Assembly (NCBI GenBank): GCA_025350345.1
Contig: JANXYA010000293.1
Location: forward strand, 1-7,788
Source: Gammaproteobacteria bacterium
GTDB taxonomy: Bacteria > Pseudomonadota > Gammaproteobacteria > Steroidobacterales > Steroidobacteraceae
Direction: 5' to 3'
Length of the DNA stretch: 7,788 nt
A program made the translations under genes and the position numbers. The notes beneath the pieces are model-generated. The model ran no database searches. It saw nothing but the letters and a program-made list of their open reading frames with translations, and had not been told where the DNA came from. Shown here in pieces: positions 1 through 5,665 of the stretch; position 1 is the first letter of the stretch, and every line of letters starts with the position of its first letter.

Positions 1-220
1 CGGAACCCAGCGAGAGACCAACTGCGTGCAGCGAGAGCGGATAGCTTGCGCGCACCTGCTCCAGTTCGGCGAGCGCGACTTCGTTGGCCATGAAGTTCTC
101 GGGATGAACTTCAAACCACGCGACCTCGGGGCGTGTCGCCAGCACCTGCTCGTGGTGCGGCATCCGCAACCCGATCCCGGCCTGCGCCGGGATCGGGTTC
201 GCTGCAGAGCTCTCGCTCAT
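1..220 (-). CDS. bufB: BufB, DUF692/MNIO-family bufferin-modifying enzyme (N-terminal part only)
   Basis: The first 73 residues are visible; the gene runs off the left edge. The protein contains AGIGLRMPHH (residues 14-23), WFEVHPENFM (35-44) and YPLSLHAVGLSLGS (60-73), which are the N-terminal hallmarks of the DUF692 family, now called multinuclear non-heme iron oxidases (MNIO). The conserved His, Glu and Asn residues in these motifs belong to the iron-binding TIM-barrel site in the family. Known members convert cysteines of a small partner peptide into thiooxazoles, usually with a partner protein BufC (DUF2063), which would lie beyond the window. The ATG start overlaps the bufA stop by one base (TAATG), so translation is probably coupled; there is no strong ribosome-binding site. 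A perfect 14-bp hairpin lies at codons 8-18. Family assignment is firm. The exact chemistry is inferred from relatives. Confidence 0.9.
   Translation of the reverse strand, partial: MSESSAANPIPAQAGIGLRMPHHEQVLATRPEVAWFEVHPENFMANEVALAELEQVRASYPLSLHAVGLSLGS
168..199 (-). other. Perfect 14-bp stem-loop inside the start of bufB
   Basis: Bases 168-181 (AACCCGATCCCGGC) are exactly complementary to 186-199, with a 4-base loop at 182-185. In the bufAB mRNA the hairpin starts about 20 bases after the bufA stop codon and covers codons 8-18 of bufB (NPIPAQAGIGL). No U-run follows in either direction, so it is not a typical intrinsic terminator. It could protect the bufA 3' end or slow ribosomes or polymerase into bufB, which would favour precursor over enzyme. 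That role is inference. Confidence 0.6.
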
Positions 221-501
221 TACATCTTCGTCAGACTGCCACCCGCGAGCTTGCCGCACACGCCGGCCGGAAGCGAGACAAACGAGGCCTTGTCCATGTC
301 CTTGGTCGCCTGCCCGGCACAGGAATGCGTGCCTGCCGCGCAGTCATTCTTGCCCGCCTTGGCTACACCAAAACACTTTTCCATTGCGGGCTTGTCCATC
401 TTCTTGGCGTCGTCGGCAAAAGCTGCCGTGCTGGCCATCGCCAGTGCAGCCACGCCGAACATCGCGGAAACAGTGAGGCTCTTCAATCCAGTCGCTGACA
501 T
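220..501 (-). CDS. bufA: BufA, DUF2282-family bufferin precursor peptide
   Basis: This 93-residue protein has a Sec-type signal peptide: a basic N-terminus (K7), a hydrophobic core at about residues 9-26, and a probable cleavage site AFA|DD after residue 29. The mature part holds four cysteines, C43 (EKCFG), C54 (KNDCAAG), C61 (HSCAGQ) and C82 (GVCGK), in the arrangement typical of DUF2282, along with the family stretches GKNDCAAGTHSCAGQATKD and SFVSLPAGVC. Characterised relatives are bufferins: ribosomally made peptides whose core cysteines are modified by BufB and which bind copper in the periplasm, limiting copper toxicity. The start is supported by GGAGT at 509-513, 7 bases before the ATG. 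It is followed directly by bufB (1-base overlap), and a SigF-like promoter lies upstream. The family call is firm; the metal specificity here is inferred. Confidence 0.9.
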   Translation of the reverse strand: MSATGLKSLTVSAMFGVAALAMASTAAFADDAKKMDKPAMEKCFGVAKAGKNDCAAGTHSCAGQATKDMDKASFVSLPAGVCGKLAGGSLTKM

Positions 502-583
502 TTGTCGTACTCCGTTGGTTGGTTGCTTGAATGTTCTCCGCGGCGCCGAGCTGAACTTCCCGCCTGGCCGCGGCTACCCCTAT

Positions 584-608
584 ATCGTTGCAGTAAGTCG
601 AAGGTTAC
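584..608 (-). promoter_or_regulatory. Candidate SigF (ECF) promoter for bufAB
   Basis: On the minus strand GTAACC (608-603) is followed after 15 bases by CGAT (587-584). The promoter reported for Caulobacter SigF targets is GTAACC near -35 and CGAA near -10, so the -35 box is a full match and the -10 box is three of four. It would start transcription near 577, giving a leader of about 75 bases before bufA at 501. The neighbouring sigma gene encodes the matching sigma factor type. No plus-strand copy of the motif was found before the sigma gene. Confidence 0.72.
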
Positions 609-623
609 AACATCATCGGCCCC

Positions 624-1211
624 GTGACCTCCGAAACCCAATCCCGCAGTCAGGAGGCGGCATGGGCGCGCTTGATGCGCGCCGCCCAGCAGGGTGACGC
701 GCTGTGTTATGAGCAGCTGCTGCACGGCATCACGCCGTTCATAAGAAACCTGACGCGGCGGTATTGCCGCAATCCGCAACTGGCCGAGGACGTGGTGCAG
801 GACGTGCTGCTGACCGTGCACCGGATCCGGCACACCTGGGACCCGCACCGCCCCTTCAGCCCCTGGCTGGCGGCCATCACCGCCCGGCGCGGGATCGATC
901 GCATCCGGCGCGACTCGCGTATCGCCCGCCACGAAGTCAGCGACGAGGGAATGCTTGAAACCTTTGCCGCTCCTGCGGCGAACAATGAGTCGGGAGCACT
1001 GCAGGCCGCGGAGGCCATCGAGCCGCTGCTGGCGGCGCTCCCGGAGCGCCAGCGGCTGGCCCTCGAGGCGGTCAAGATTCGCGGGCTGTCGCTGGCCCAG
1101 GCCGCCAGCGAATCGGGCCAATCGGTGGGGGCTTTGAAGGTGAACGTGCATCGCGCGGTCAAGGCCTTGCGCGCCCTGGTGGGTACTGTGGACAAGGCGG
1201 AAAAGGATTAG
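624..1211 (+). CDS. sigF: ECF RNA polymerase sigma factor, SigF type (paired with DUF1109 anti-sigma)
   Basis: The protein has 195 residues with the two-domain layout of an extracytoplasmic-function sigma factor. Region 2 spans about residues 25-97 and includes AEDVVQDVLLTVHR (54-67), which matches the core-binding and -10 recognition helices, followed by PFSPWLAAITARRGIDRIRR (77-96). Region 4 spans about 132-187 and contains LPERQRLALE (139-148) and the helix-turn-helix around LSLAQAASESGQSVGALKVNVHRA, which recognises the -35 box. It is followed 11 bases later by a DUF1109 membrane anti-sigma factor, the pairing seen for Caulobacter SigF (about ECF group 16). The GTG at 624 was chosen because it gives a normal N-terminus; no good ribosome-binding site precedes it. 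ATG at 675 (M18) is an alternative that would trim only the extreme N-terminus. It likely drives the divergent bufAB genes. Confidence 0.9.
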   Translation: MTSETQSRSQEAAWARLMRAAQQGDALCYEQLLHGITPFIRNLTRRYCRNPQLAEDVVQDVLLTVHRIRHTWDPHRPFSPWLAAITARRGIDRIRRDSRIARHEVSDEGMLETFAAPAANNESGALQAAEAIEPLLAALPERQRLALEAVKIRGLSLAQAASESGQSVGALKVNVHRAVKALRALVGTVDKAEKD

Positions 1212-1222
1212 TTGCCGACGCG

Positions 1223-1864
1223 ATGAGTGAGCGAACGACAGACGAGCTGATCGGCACCTTGAGCCAGGGCCTGGCGCCGGTGCGCCCGCTGCGCCCGCCG
1301 GTGCTGCGTGCCCTGCTGTGGCTGGGCACAGTGACGCTGGTCATCGGCGCCGGGGTGTCGCGTTGGGCTGATTTCGCCATCATCTCCGCGCGCACCGCCG
1401 ATCCTCGCCTGGCCCTTGAGTGCGCCGCCACGCTGCTCACGGGCATCACCGCCGTGCTCGCGGCCTTCTACCTCAGCCTGCCTGACCGCACGAGCCTGTG
1501 GCGCTACGCGCCCATCCCGCCGCTCCTGCTCTGGATTGCCACCAGTGGCCTGGGTTGCCTTCAGTACGGCGGTGGGCTCGGACCCGCGGGGCACCGGCTC
1601 GGGGAAAGCAGCCACTGCTTCATCTTCATCGTGCTCGTCAGCGCACCGCTCGCCTTGCTGCTGTACGCAGTGCTGCGGCGCGCCCGCCCGCTGGAGCCGC
1701 TCCCCGTGGCGCTCAGCGCCGCGCTCGGAGTGGCCGCGCTGGCCGCCTTCGTGCTGCAGTTCTTCCATCCCTTCGACACGACCGTGGTCGATCTCGCCTC
1801 GCACCTGGCCGCCGTAATCGTGGTGGTCGCGCTGGCCGGCCTGTCGCGGAGATTGCTAAGCTAG
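1223..1864 (+). CDS. nrsF: NrsF, DUF1109-family membrane anti-sigma factor
   Basis: This 213-residue protein has about six hydrophobic helices (roughly residues 28-45, 64-85, 95-111, 132-151, 162-181, 190-208) after a short cytoplasmic N-terminus (TDELIGTLSQGLAPVRPL) of the kind DUF1109 proteins use to hold their sigma factor. In Caulobacter, NrsF keeps SigF inactive at the inner membrane until chromium, cadmium or related stress, and two conserved cysteines (131 and 181) matter for the response. Here cysteines are at 67, 112 and 132. C132 sits in SSHCFIFI and fits the first conserved one. At the place of the second, the sequence reads FFHPFD (180-185), with His instead of Cys. It starts 11 bases after the sigma stop with only a weak AGGA further upstream. 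The anti-sigma role is inferred from family and position and is strong. Confidence 0.86.
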   Translation: MSERTTDELIGTLSQGLAPVRPLRPPVLRALLWLGTVTLVIGAGVSRWADFAIISARTADPRLALECAATLLTGITAVLAAFYLSLPDRTSLWRYAPIPPLLLWIATSGLGCLQYGGGLGPAGHRLGESSHCFIFIVLVSAPLALLLYAVLRRARPLEPLPVALSAALGVAALAAFVLQFFHPFDTTVVDLASHLAAVIVVVALAGLSRRLLS

Positions 1865-1870
1865 CCGTTC

Positions 1871-2824
1871 GTGCCCGAAATTACCTATGCCAACGTAGCC
1901 GAGGCCGCCCGACGCCTCGCCGGCGTCGCACTGCGCACGCCGGTGCTCACCTCGCGCCAGGTCGACGAGCGCCTCGGTGCCCGCGTCTACTTCAAGTGCG
2001 AGAACTTCCAGCGCGCCGGCGCGTTCAAGTTCCGCGGTGCCTACAACACGCTGAGTCGCTTCACCGCCGAGCAGAAATCCGGCGGAGCCGTGGCCTTCTC
2101 CTCCGGTAACCACGCCCAGGCCGTAGCCCTGGCCGCCCGGTTGCTGGGGATGAGCGCGACCATCGTCATGCCGCGCGATGCACCGCCGGTCAAGCGGGCG
2201 GCAACCGAAGGGTACGGCGCGGAGGTCATTACCTACGAGCGCGAGCGCGAGGATCGCGAATCGATCGCGCGACGCATCGTCGCCGAGCGCGGCGCGACCC
2301 TGGTGGTGCCCTTCGACAATGCCGACGTGATCGCCGGGCAAGGTACCGTGGCCAGGGAATTGCTGGAAGAAACAGGGCCGCTCGACTTCCTGTTCGTCTG
2401 CGTCGGCGGCGGCGGCCTGCTCGCCGGCTGCGCCATCGCGACGCAGGAGCTCGCGCCGAACTGCCTGATCTATGGCGTCGAGCCGGAAGCAGGCAATGAC
2501 GCGCAGCAATCGCTCCGCAGCGGCCACATCGTGCGCATCCCGGTGCCGCGTACCATCGCGGACGGCGCACAGACCCCTTGCGTCGGCAACCTTACCTTTC
2601 CGATCATGCAGCGGCTGGTCAGGGACATCGTGACCGTCAGCGACGAGCAGCTGCGCGCGCAGCTGCGCTTCTTCGCCGAGCGCATGAAGATCATCGTCGA
2701 ACCCACCGGCTGCCTGGCGGCCGCGGCCGTGATGAACCAGCTCGTCGCGGTGCGCGGCGGCCGGGTCGGGGTCATCGTCAGCGGCGGCAATGTGGACCTG
2801 GCGCAGTTCGGCCTGACCGCCTAG
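1871..2824 (+). CDS. PLP-dependent ammonia-lyase: threo-3-hydroxyaspartate / serine-threonine dehydratase family
   Basis: This 317-residue fold-type II pyridoxal-phosphate enzyme lacks the C-terminal ACT regulatory domain of biosynthetic threonine deaminase (IlvA). Visible motifs are the Schiff-base lysine K53 in FKFRGAYN, SSGNHAQA (77-84, with S78 as candidate second catalytic residue), the phosphate-binding tetraglycine loop G179-G182, the metal-site pattern E204/G208/D210 spaced as in serine racemase, and SGGN (304-307) near the pyridine nitrogen. The stretches KCENFQRAGAFKFRGA and FFAERMKIIVEPTGC strongly resemble threo-3-hydroxy-L-aspartate ammonia-lyase (SRY1 type), which yields oxaloacetate and ammonia; L-serine or L-threonine dehydration, or serine racemisation, are alternatives. 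The start is GTG at 1871, 6 bases after the nrsF stop, with no clear ribosome-binding site, so it may be translationally coupled. The enzyme family is firm and the substrate uncertain. Confidence 0.85.
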   Translation: MPEITYANVAEAARRLAGVALRTPVLTSRQVDERLGARVYFKCENFQRAGAFKFRGAYNTLSRFTAEQKSGGAVAFSSGNHAQAVALAARLLGMSATIVMPRDAPPVKRAATEGYGAEVITYEREREDRESIARRIVAERGATLVVPFDNADVIAGQGTVARELLEETGPLDFLFVCVGGGGLLAGCAIATQELAPNCLIYGVEPEAGNDAQQSLRSGHIVRIPVPRTIADGAQTPCVGNLTFPIMQRLVRDIVTVSDEQLRAQLRFFAERMKIIVEPTGCLAAAAVMNQLVAVRGGRVGVIVSGGNVDLAQFGLTA

Positions 2825-2838
2825 CGCGGGCGGCTCCG

Positions 2839-3099
2839 TCAGCCCAGCAGGGGGTCGTCCTTCGGCAGCTGGTGGGCATACCAGGTGGCGAGCCGGTGGC
2901 GAATGGTCTTTTCCGCCACCTGCTCCTCGGGCATGGGCTGTATCTTCTTGTCATGCACCAGCAGACGGTATACATAGAGCGCCTTGGCGCTCGCCGAATC
3001 GGTGGGTTCGAAGACCACGGCGCCGCGCTTCACGGCATAGTCGACGCCGGCCGCCAGCGCCGCCTTGTACAGCTCGGCTTCGTGCTTGAGTTTTTTCAT
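2839..3099 (-). CDS. Small conserved hypothetical protein (DUF5062-like)
   Basis: This is an 86-residue soluble protein with no signal peptide, membrane helix or cysteine. It opens MKKLKHEAELYKAALAAGVDYAVKRGAVVFEP and continues with LYVYRLLVHDKKIQPMPEEQ and RLATWYAHQLP. By memory this pattern resembles DUF5062, a small domain of unknown function in gammaproteobacteria; a profile search would confirm or reject that. It is a believable gene: it ends 14 bases from the convergent dehydratase gene, has GGAAG (3104-3108) 4 bases upstream of its ATG, and is divergent from the Gre-like gene with no overlap. No function is proposed. Confidence 0.72.
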   Translation of the reverse strand: MKKLKHEAELYKAALAAGVDYAVKRGAVVFEPTDSASAKALYVYRLLVHDKKIQPMPEEQVAEKTIRHRLATWYAHQLPKDDPLLG

Positions 3100-3102
3100 C
3101 GC

Positions 3103-3115
3103 GCTTCCGGGAAGC
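3103..3115. promoter_or_regulatory. Short dyad in the divergent spacer, covering a ribosome-binding site
   Basis: GCTTCC (3103-3108) and GGAAGC (3110-3115) are perfect inverted arms around one base. The dyad lies between the small hypothetical gene and the Gre-like gene, and includes the GGAAG ribosome-binding site of the former. It could be an operator half-way between divergent promoters, or chance. A possible -10 box for the Gre-like gene is TATAAG at 3136-3141, with no convincing -35 box. Confidence 0.3.
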
Positions 3116-3169
3116 CTGGACGACCGGGTTCGGAGTATAAGTCTACGACATGGTCAGGATGGACACAGC

Positions 3170-3634
3170 ATGAGCCGCGCTTTCGTCAAGGATACGGACC
3201 AGGACACGGACACCCTGCCCGAGCGCGCCATCAGCGAGCATCCAAACCTCGTCACGGCGCGCGGCCTGGCGCTGCTCGAGGCCCGCGTGCGCGAACTCGA
3301 GGCCGAACGGAGCGCGGCGCGAACGGCGGCCGACACGGCGGCATTGGCGCGCATTGCGCGTGACCTGCGGTATTTCCAGGCGCGACGGGACAGCGCCCGG
3401 GCCGTGACGACGGCACCGCACCCCGGACAGGTGCGATTTGGCGCGAAGGTGCGGCTGCGGCTCCCCGACGGCAGCGAGCGTACCTTTCAGCTGGTGGGAG
3501 AGGACGAGGCGGATCCGGCTGCCGGCCTGATCAGCTACGTCTCGCCGCTGGCAAAACTCCTGATGGGCAAGGCCGTGGGCGATGAACTGCCGTTCGCCAC
3601 CCACAGCGCAGCAATCGTCGCGCTCGAGAGCTGA
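3170..3634 (+). CDS. GreA/GreB-family transcription factor with shortened coiled coil
   Basis: The 154-residue protein starts MSRAFVK, a beginning typical of a GreA/GreB-like subfamily. After a charged linker (HPNLVTARGLALL, 24-36) comes a helical region at about residues 31-78 (LEARVRELEAERSAAR, then RIARDLRYFQARR), the Gre-type coiled coil. Residues 86-154 form the FKBP-like C-terminal domain, with VRFGAKVRLRLPDGSERTF, SPLAKLLMGKAVGDEL and a final strand. GreA and GreB put acidic residues at the coiled-coil tip into the RNA polymerase secondary channel to stimulate transcript cleavage. That segment (GDLSENAEY in GreA) is absent here and the coil is shorter, so cleavage activity is doubtful; it may compete for the channel or bind polymerase otherwise. 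An in-frame extension back to 3065 was rejected because ATG 3170 has AGGA at 3156-3159 and the family N-terminus. Confidence 0.78.
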   Translation: MSRAFVKDTDQDTDTLPERAISEHPNLVTARGLALLEARVRELEAERSAARTAADTAALARIARDLRYFQARRDSARAVTTAPHPGQVRFGAKVRLRLPDGSERTFQLVGEDEADPAAGLISYVSPLAKLLMGKAVGDELPFATHSAAIVALES

Positions 3635-3648
3635 CCCGGCCCGTTGCC

Positions 3649-4767
3649 TCAGGCGGCGACCGGAATCGGACGCCCCAGCATCTTCTCGATCGCCCGCAGC
3701 CGCTCGCGCTCGTCCCGGCTCACCAGCGAAACGGCCTCTCCCGTGCGTCCCGCGCGGCCGGTGCGGCCGATGCGATGCACGTAGTCTTCCGGCACGTGCG
3801 GCAGCTCGAAGTTCACCACGTGCGGCAGCTCGGTGATATCCAGCCCGCGCGCGGCGATGTCGGTCGCGACCAGCACCTGGATGCGCCCCTGCTTGAAGTC
3901 CTCGAGCGCCCGGGTGCGTGCGCCCTGCGACTTGTTGCCGTGGATCGCCGCGCAGCGCAGGCCGTCACGCTCCAGGCGCTCGGCCAGGCGATTGGCGCCG
4001 TGCTTGGTGCGCGTGAACACCAGGCTCTGGCGGCCGCGGCCGTCGCTGATGATGCGCGAGAGCAGCGGATGCTTGTTGGCCGTGTCGACGTGGTAGACGC
4101 GATGGTCGACCAGCTCGATGGGCGTGTTGCGCGGCGCGACGTCGATGGTCTGGGGGTCGCGCAGGATGCCGCGCGCCAGCTCGCGTATCTCGTTGGAAAA
4201 CGTCGCCGAGAACAGCAGGTTCTGCCGCTGCTTGGGGAGCGAGGCGATCAGGCGGCGAATCGGGCGGATGAAGCCCATGTCGAGCATGCGATCGGCCTCA
4301 TCGAGCACCAGCACTTCGATGCGCGAGAGGTCGACGAGCTTCATCTGCAGGTGATCGAGTAGGCGGCCGGGCGTGGCGATGATGATGTCGACGCCCTGCG
4401 CGAGCGCCTGGACCTGCGGCTTCGGGCTGACGCCGCCGAAGATCAGGACCGTGCGCTGCGCGACATGGCGGCCATATTCCCTGAAGGCCTCGGCGACCTG
4501 CGCGGCCAGCTCGCGGGTCGGCACCAGCACGAGTACACGCGGTGCGCGCGGACCGCGCGGCGCCGGCTGCGTCTCATGCAGGCGATGCAGCAGCGGCAAT
4601 GCAAAGGCAGCGGTCTTGCCGGTGCCGGTCTGGGCCGCCGCCTGCAGATCGCGCCCCTCGAGCACGACCGGGATGGCGCGCTCCTGGATCGGCGTGGCCA
4701 CGGTGTAGCCGGCGTCGCCGACGGCGCGCAGCAATGAGGGATGCAGATTGAACGTTTCAAAAGACAA
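3649..4767 (-). CDS. rhlE: RhlE-type DEAD-box ATP-dependent RNA helicase
   Basis: The protein has 372 residues if started at TTG 4767. It has every helicase motif in order: Q-motif with Q28 (ATPIQ), Walker A AQTGTGKT (45-52), PTREL (83-87), GG (111-112), TPGR (132-135), DEAD (156-159), SAT (187-189), FTRTK (251-255), TDIAARGLD (302-310) and HRIGRTGRAG (331-340). It unwinds short RNA duplexes with ATP; RhlE proteins act in ribosome assembly and RNA decay, often in the cold. It lacks the long basic C-terminal tail of many RhlE proteins and stops about 30 residues after the last motif. TTG was chosen because it gives the family N-terminus SFETFNLHPSLLRAV and has GGAGT (4773-4777) 5 bases ahead. 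The reading frame stays open to 5070, but that extension looks non-coding. Its 3' end faces the Gre-like gene, 14 bases away. Confidence 0.92.
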   Translation of the reverse strand: MSFETFNLHPSLLRAVGDAGYTVATPIQERAIPVVLEGRDLQAAAQTGTGKTAAFALPLLHRLHETQPAPRGPRAPRVLVLVPTRELAAQVAEAFREYGRHVAQRTVLIFGGVSPKPQVQALAQGVDIIIATPGRLLDHLQMKLVDLSRIEVLVLDEADRMLDMGFIRPIRRLIASLPKQRQNLLFSATFSNEIRELARGILRDPQTIDVAPRNTPIELVDHRVYHVDTANKHPLLSRIISDGRGRQSLVFTRTKHGANRLAERLERDGLRCAAIHGNKSQGARTRALEDFKQGRIQVLVATDIAARGLDITELPHVVNFELPHVPEDYVHRIGRTGRAGRTGEAVSLVSRDERERLRAIEKMLGRPIPVAA

Positions 4768-4777
4768 GCAATACTCC
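4765..4777 (-). promoter_or_regulatory. Ribosome-binding site and TTG start of the helicase gene
   Basis: On the minus strand GGAGT (4777-4773) is followed after 5 bases by TTG (4767-4765). This decides the start, since no ATG or GTG lies at the position expected from the RhlE family N-terminus. Confidence 0.75.
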
Positions 4778-5026
4778 AGACATGCCCGGAGCGCGAACCG
4801 CACTGTCGGTACGGGCAATAAACCAACACTTATAAGGATCCTGCGCCAGTCAGACGGCGCATTGGCCGCCTGGCGTAGAAGGTTTGCAGGAGGGGCAGAT
4901 TGGTCCCGATCGGGACGCAGTAGAACCTCGGCACGCGGGACCGACGCCCGCGTATTCGACAAACTCCGGGCGCACTCTACAGCAAGGGAGGGCCCGGAGC
5001 GAGCACCAATTTCACATATCGGGAAA
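4768..5026. other. Structured intergenic spacer between scoB and the helicase gene
   Basis: This 259-base stretch holds no convincing gene. It contains three perfect inverted repeats: a 14-bp loopless palindrome GTCCCGATCGGGAC (4903-4916), a 7-bp stem with 7-base loop (4933-4939 with 4947-4953, ACGCGGG/CCCGCGT), and an 8-bp stem with 20-base loop (4964-4971 with 4992-4999, CTCCGGGC/GCCCGGAG). TATAAG on the minus strand at 4834-4829 could be a -10 box for the helicase with a leader of about 55 bases, but no -35 box is evident. None of the stems is followed by a T-run. The spacer may be a 3' end for the sco transcript, an operator region, or a long helicase leader. Confidence 0.45.
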
Positions 5027-5665
5027 TTACGGCGGCAGGTACCGGGCCGTGGTCCTGGTGCGCAGCTCATCGAGCGAGACGCCCGGGGCCATCTCGAGCA
5101 GCTGGAATGGCGAGTGGCGATCGGCCCTGGAAAAAATCGCCAGATCCGTGATCAGCTTGTCGACCACGTTGGTGCCCGTCAGCGGCAGCTCACAGCGCGG
5201 CTTGAATTTGGCGGAGCCATCCCTGGAGCAGTGCTCCATCACGACGACCACGCGCTTGACGCCCGCGACCAGGTCCATCGCACCGCCCATGCCCTTGACC
5301 ACCTTGCCGGGGACCATCCAGTTGGCCAGGTCGCCATTTTCCCCCACTTCCATGGCGCCGAGCACCGACAGGTCGATGTGCCCGCCACGGATCATGCCGA
5401 AGCTGTCAGCCGAGGAGAAATAGGAGGAACTGGGCAACTCGGTGATGGTCTGCTTGCCGGCATTGATCAGGTCGGGATCTTCCTCGCCTTCGAAAGGGAA
5501 CGGGCCCATGCCGAGCATGCCGTTCTCGGACTGCAGTACGACCCGCATGCCGGCGGGAATGAAGTTCGCCACCAGCGTCGGAATACCGATGCCGAGATTG
5601 ACGTAGTAGCCATCGCGCAGCTCGGCGGCCGCACGCGCAGCGATCTCGTCGCGGGACCAGGCCAT
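5027..5665 (-). CDS. scoB: 3-oxoacid CoA-transferase subunit B
   Basis: This 212-residue subunit carries the catalytic glutamate E47 in LQSENGMLGMGP, the residue that forms the glutamyl-CoA thioester in class I CoA-transferases. Other family stretches are GYYVNLGIGIPTLVANFIP (19-37), EEDPDLINAGKQTITELP, SSADSFGMIRGGHIDL and GAMDLVAGVKRVVVVMEH. With subunit A it moves CoA from succinyl-CoA to acetoacetate, giving acetoacetyl-CoA and succinate, so acetoacetate and ketone-body carbon can enter central metabolism. It begins inside the scoA stop codon (TGATG, 1-base overlap), indicating coupled translation and equal amounts of both subunits. Length is normal. Preference for another 3-oxoacid cannot be excluded from sequence. 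Confidence 0.95.
   Translation of the reverse strand: MAWSRDEIAARAAAELRDGYYVNLGIGIPTLVANFIPAGMRVVLQSENGMLGMGPFPFEGEEDPDLINAGKQTITELPSSSYFSSADSFGMIRGGHIDLSVLGAMEVGENGDLANWMVPGKVVKGMGGAMDLVAGVKRVVVVMEHCSRDGSAKFKPRCELPLTGTNVVDKLITDLAIFSRADRHSPFQLLEMAPGVSLDELRTRTTARYLPP

Noticed and set aside
593..623. Second SigF promoter facing the sigma gene
   Set aside because: The nearest plus-strand match, GTAAGT at 593-598, has no CGAA-like box at the right distance.
26..697. 223-residue open frame on the plus strand
   Set aside because: It is antisense to bufB and bufA, both clearly real, and crosses the SigF-like promoter.
483..1151. 222-residue open frame on the minus strand
   Set aside because: It is antisense to the sigma factor gene, runs over the bufA promoter and start, and shows no family motifs.
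2817..2833. CCGCC/GGCGG stem at the end of the dehydratase gene
   Set aside because: Only 5 bp, no T-run, and such stems are common by chance in DNA this GC-rich; not enough for a terminator.
3091..3096. Run of six T as a terminator for the plus strand
   Set aside because: It is the complement of the opening Lys codons (MKK) of the small minus-strand gene and has no stem before it.
4890..5000. Possible tRNA or small structured RNA gene suggested by the stems
   Set aside because: No T-arm, anticodon arm or acceptor stem could be fitted on either strand; the stems are reported only as inverted repeats.
5008..5028. AATTTC/GAAATT inverted repeat at the scoB stop codon
   Set aside because: A weak 6-bp AT-rich stem with a 9-base loop and no T-run; not a credible terminator.
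4768..5070. N-terminal extension of the helicase frame to 5070
   Set aside because: The added residues resemble nothing, contain the inverted repeats, and overlap the end of scoB; the TTG with GGAGT fits the family start.
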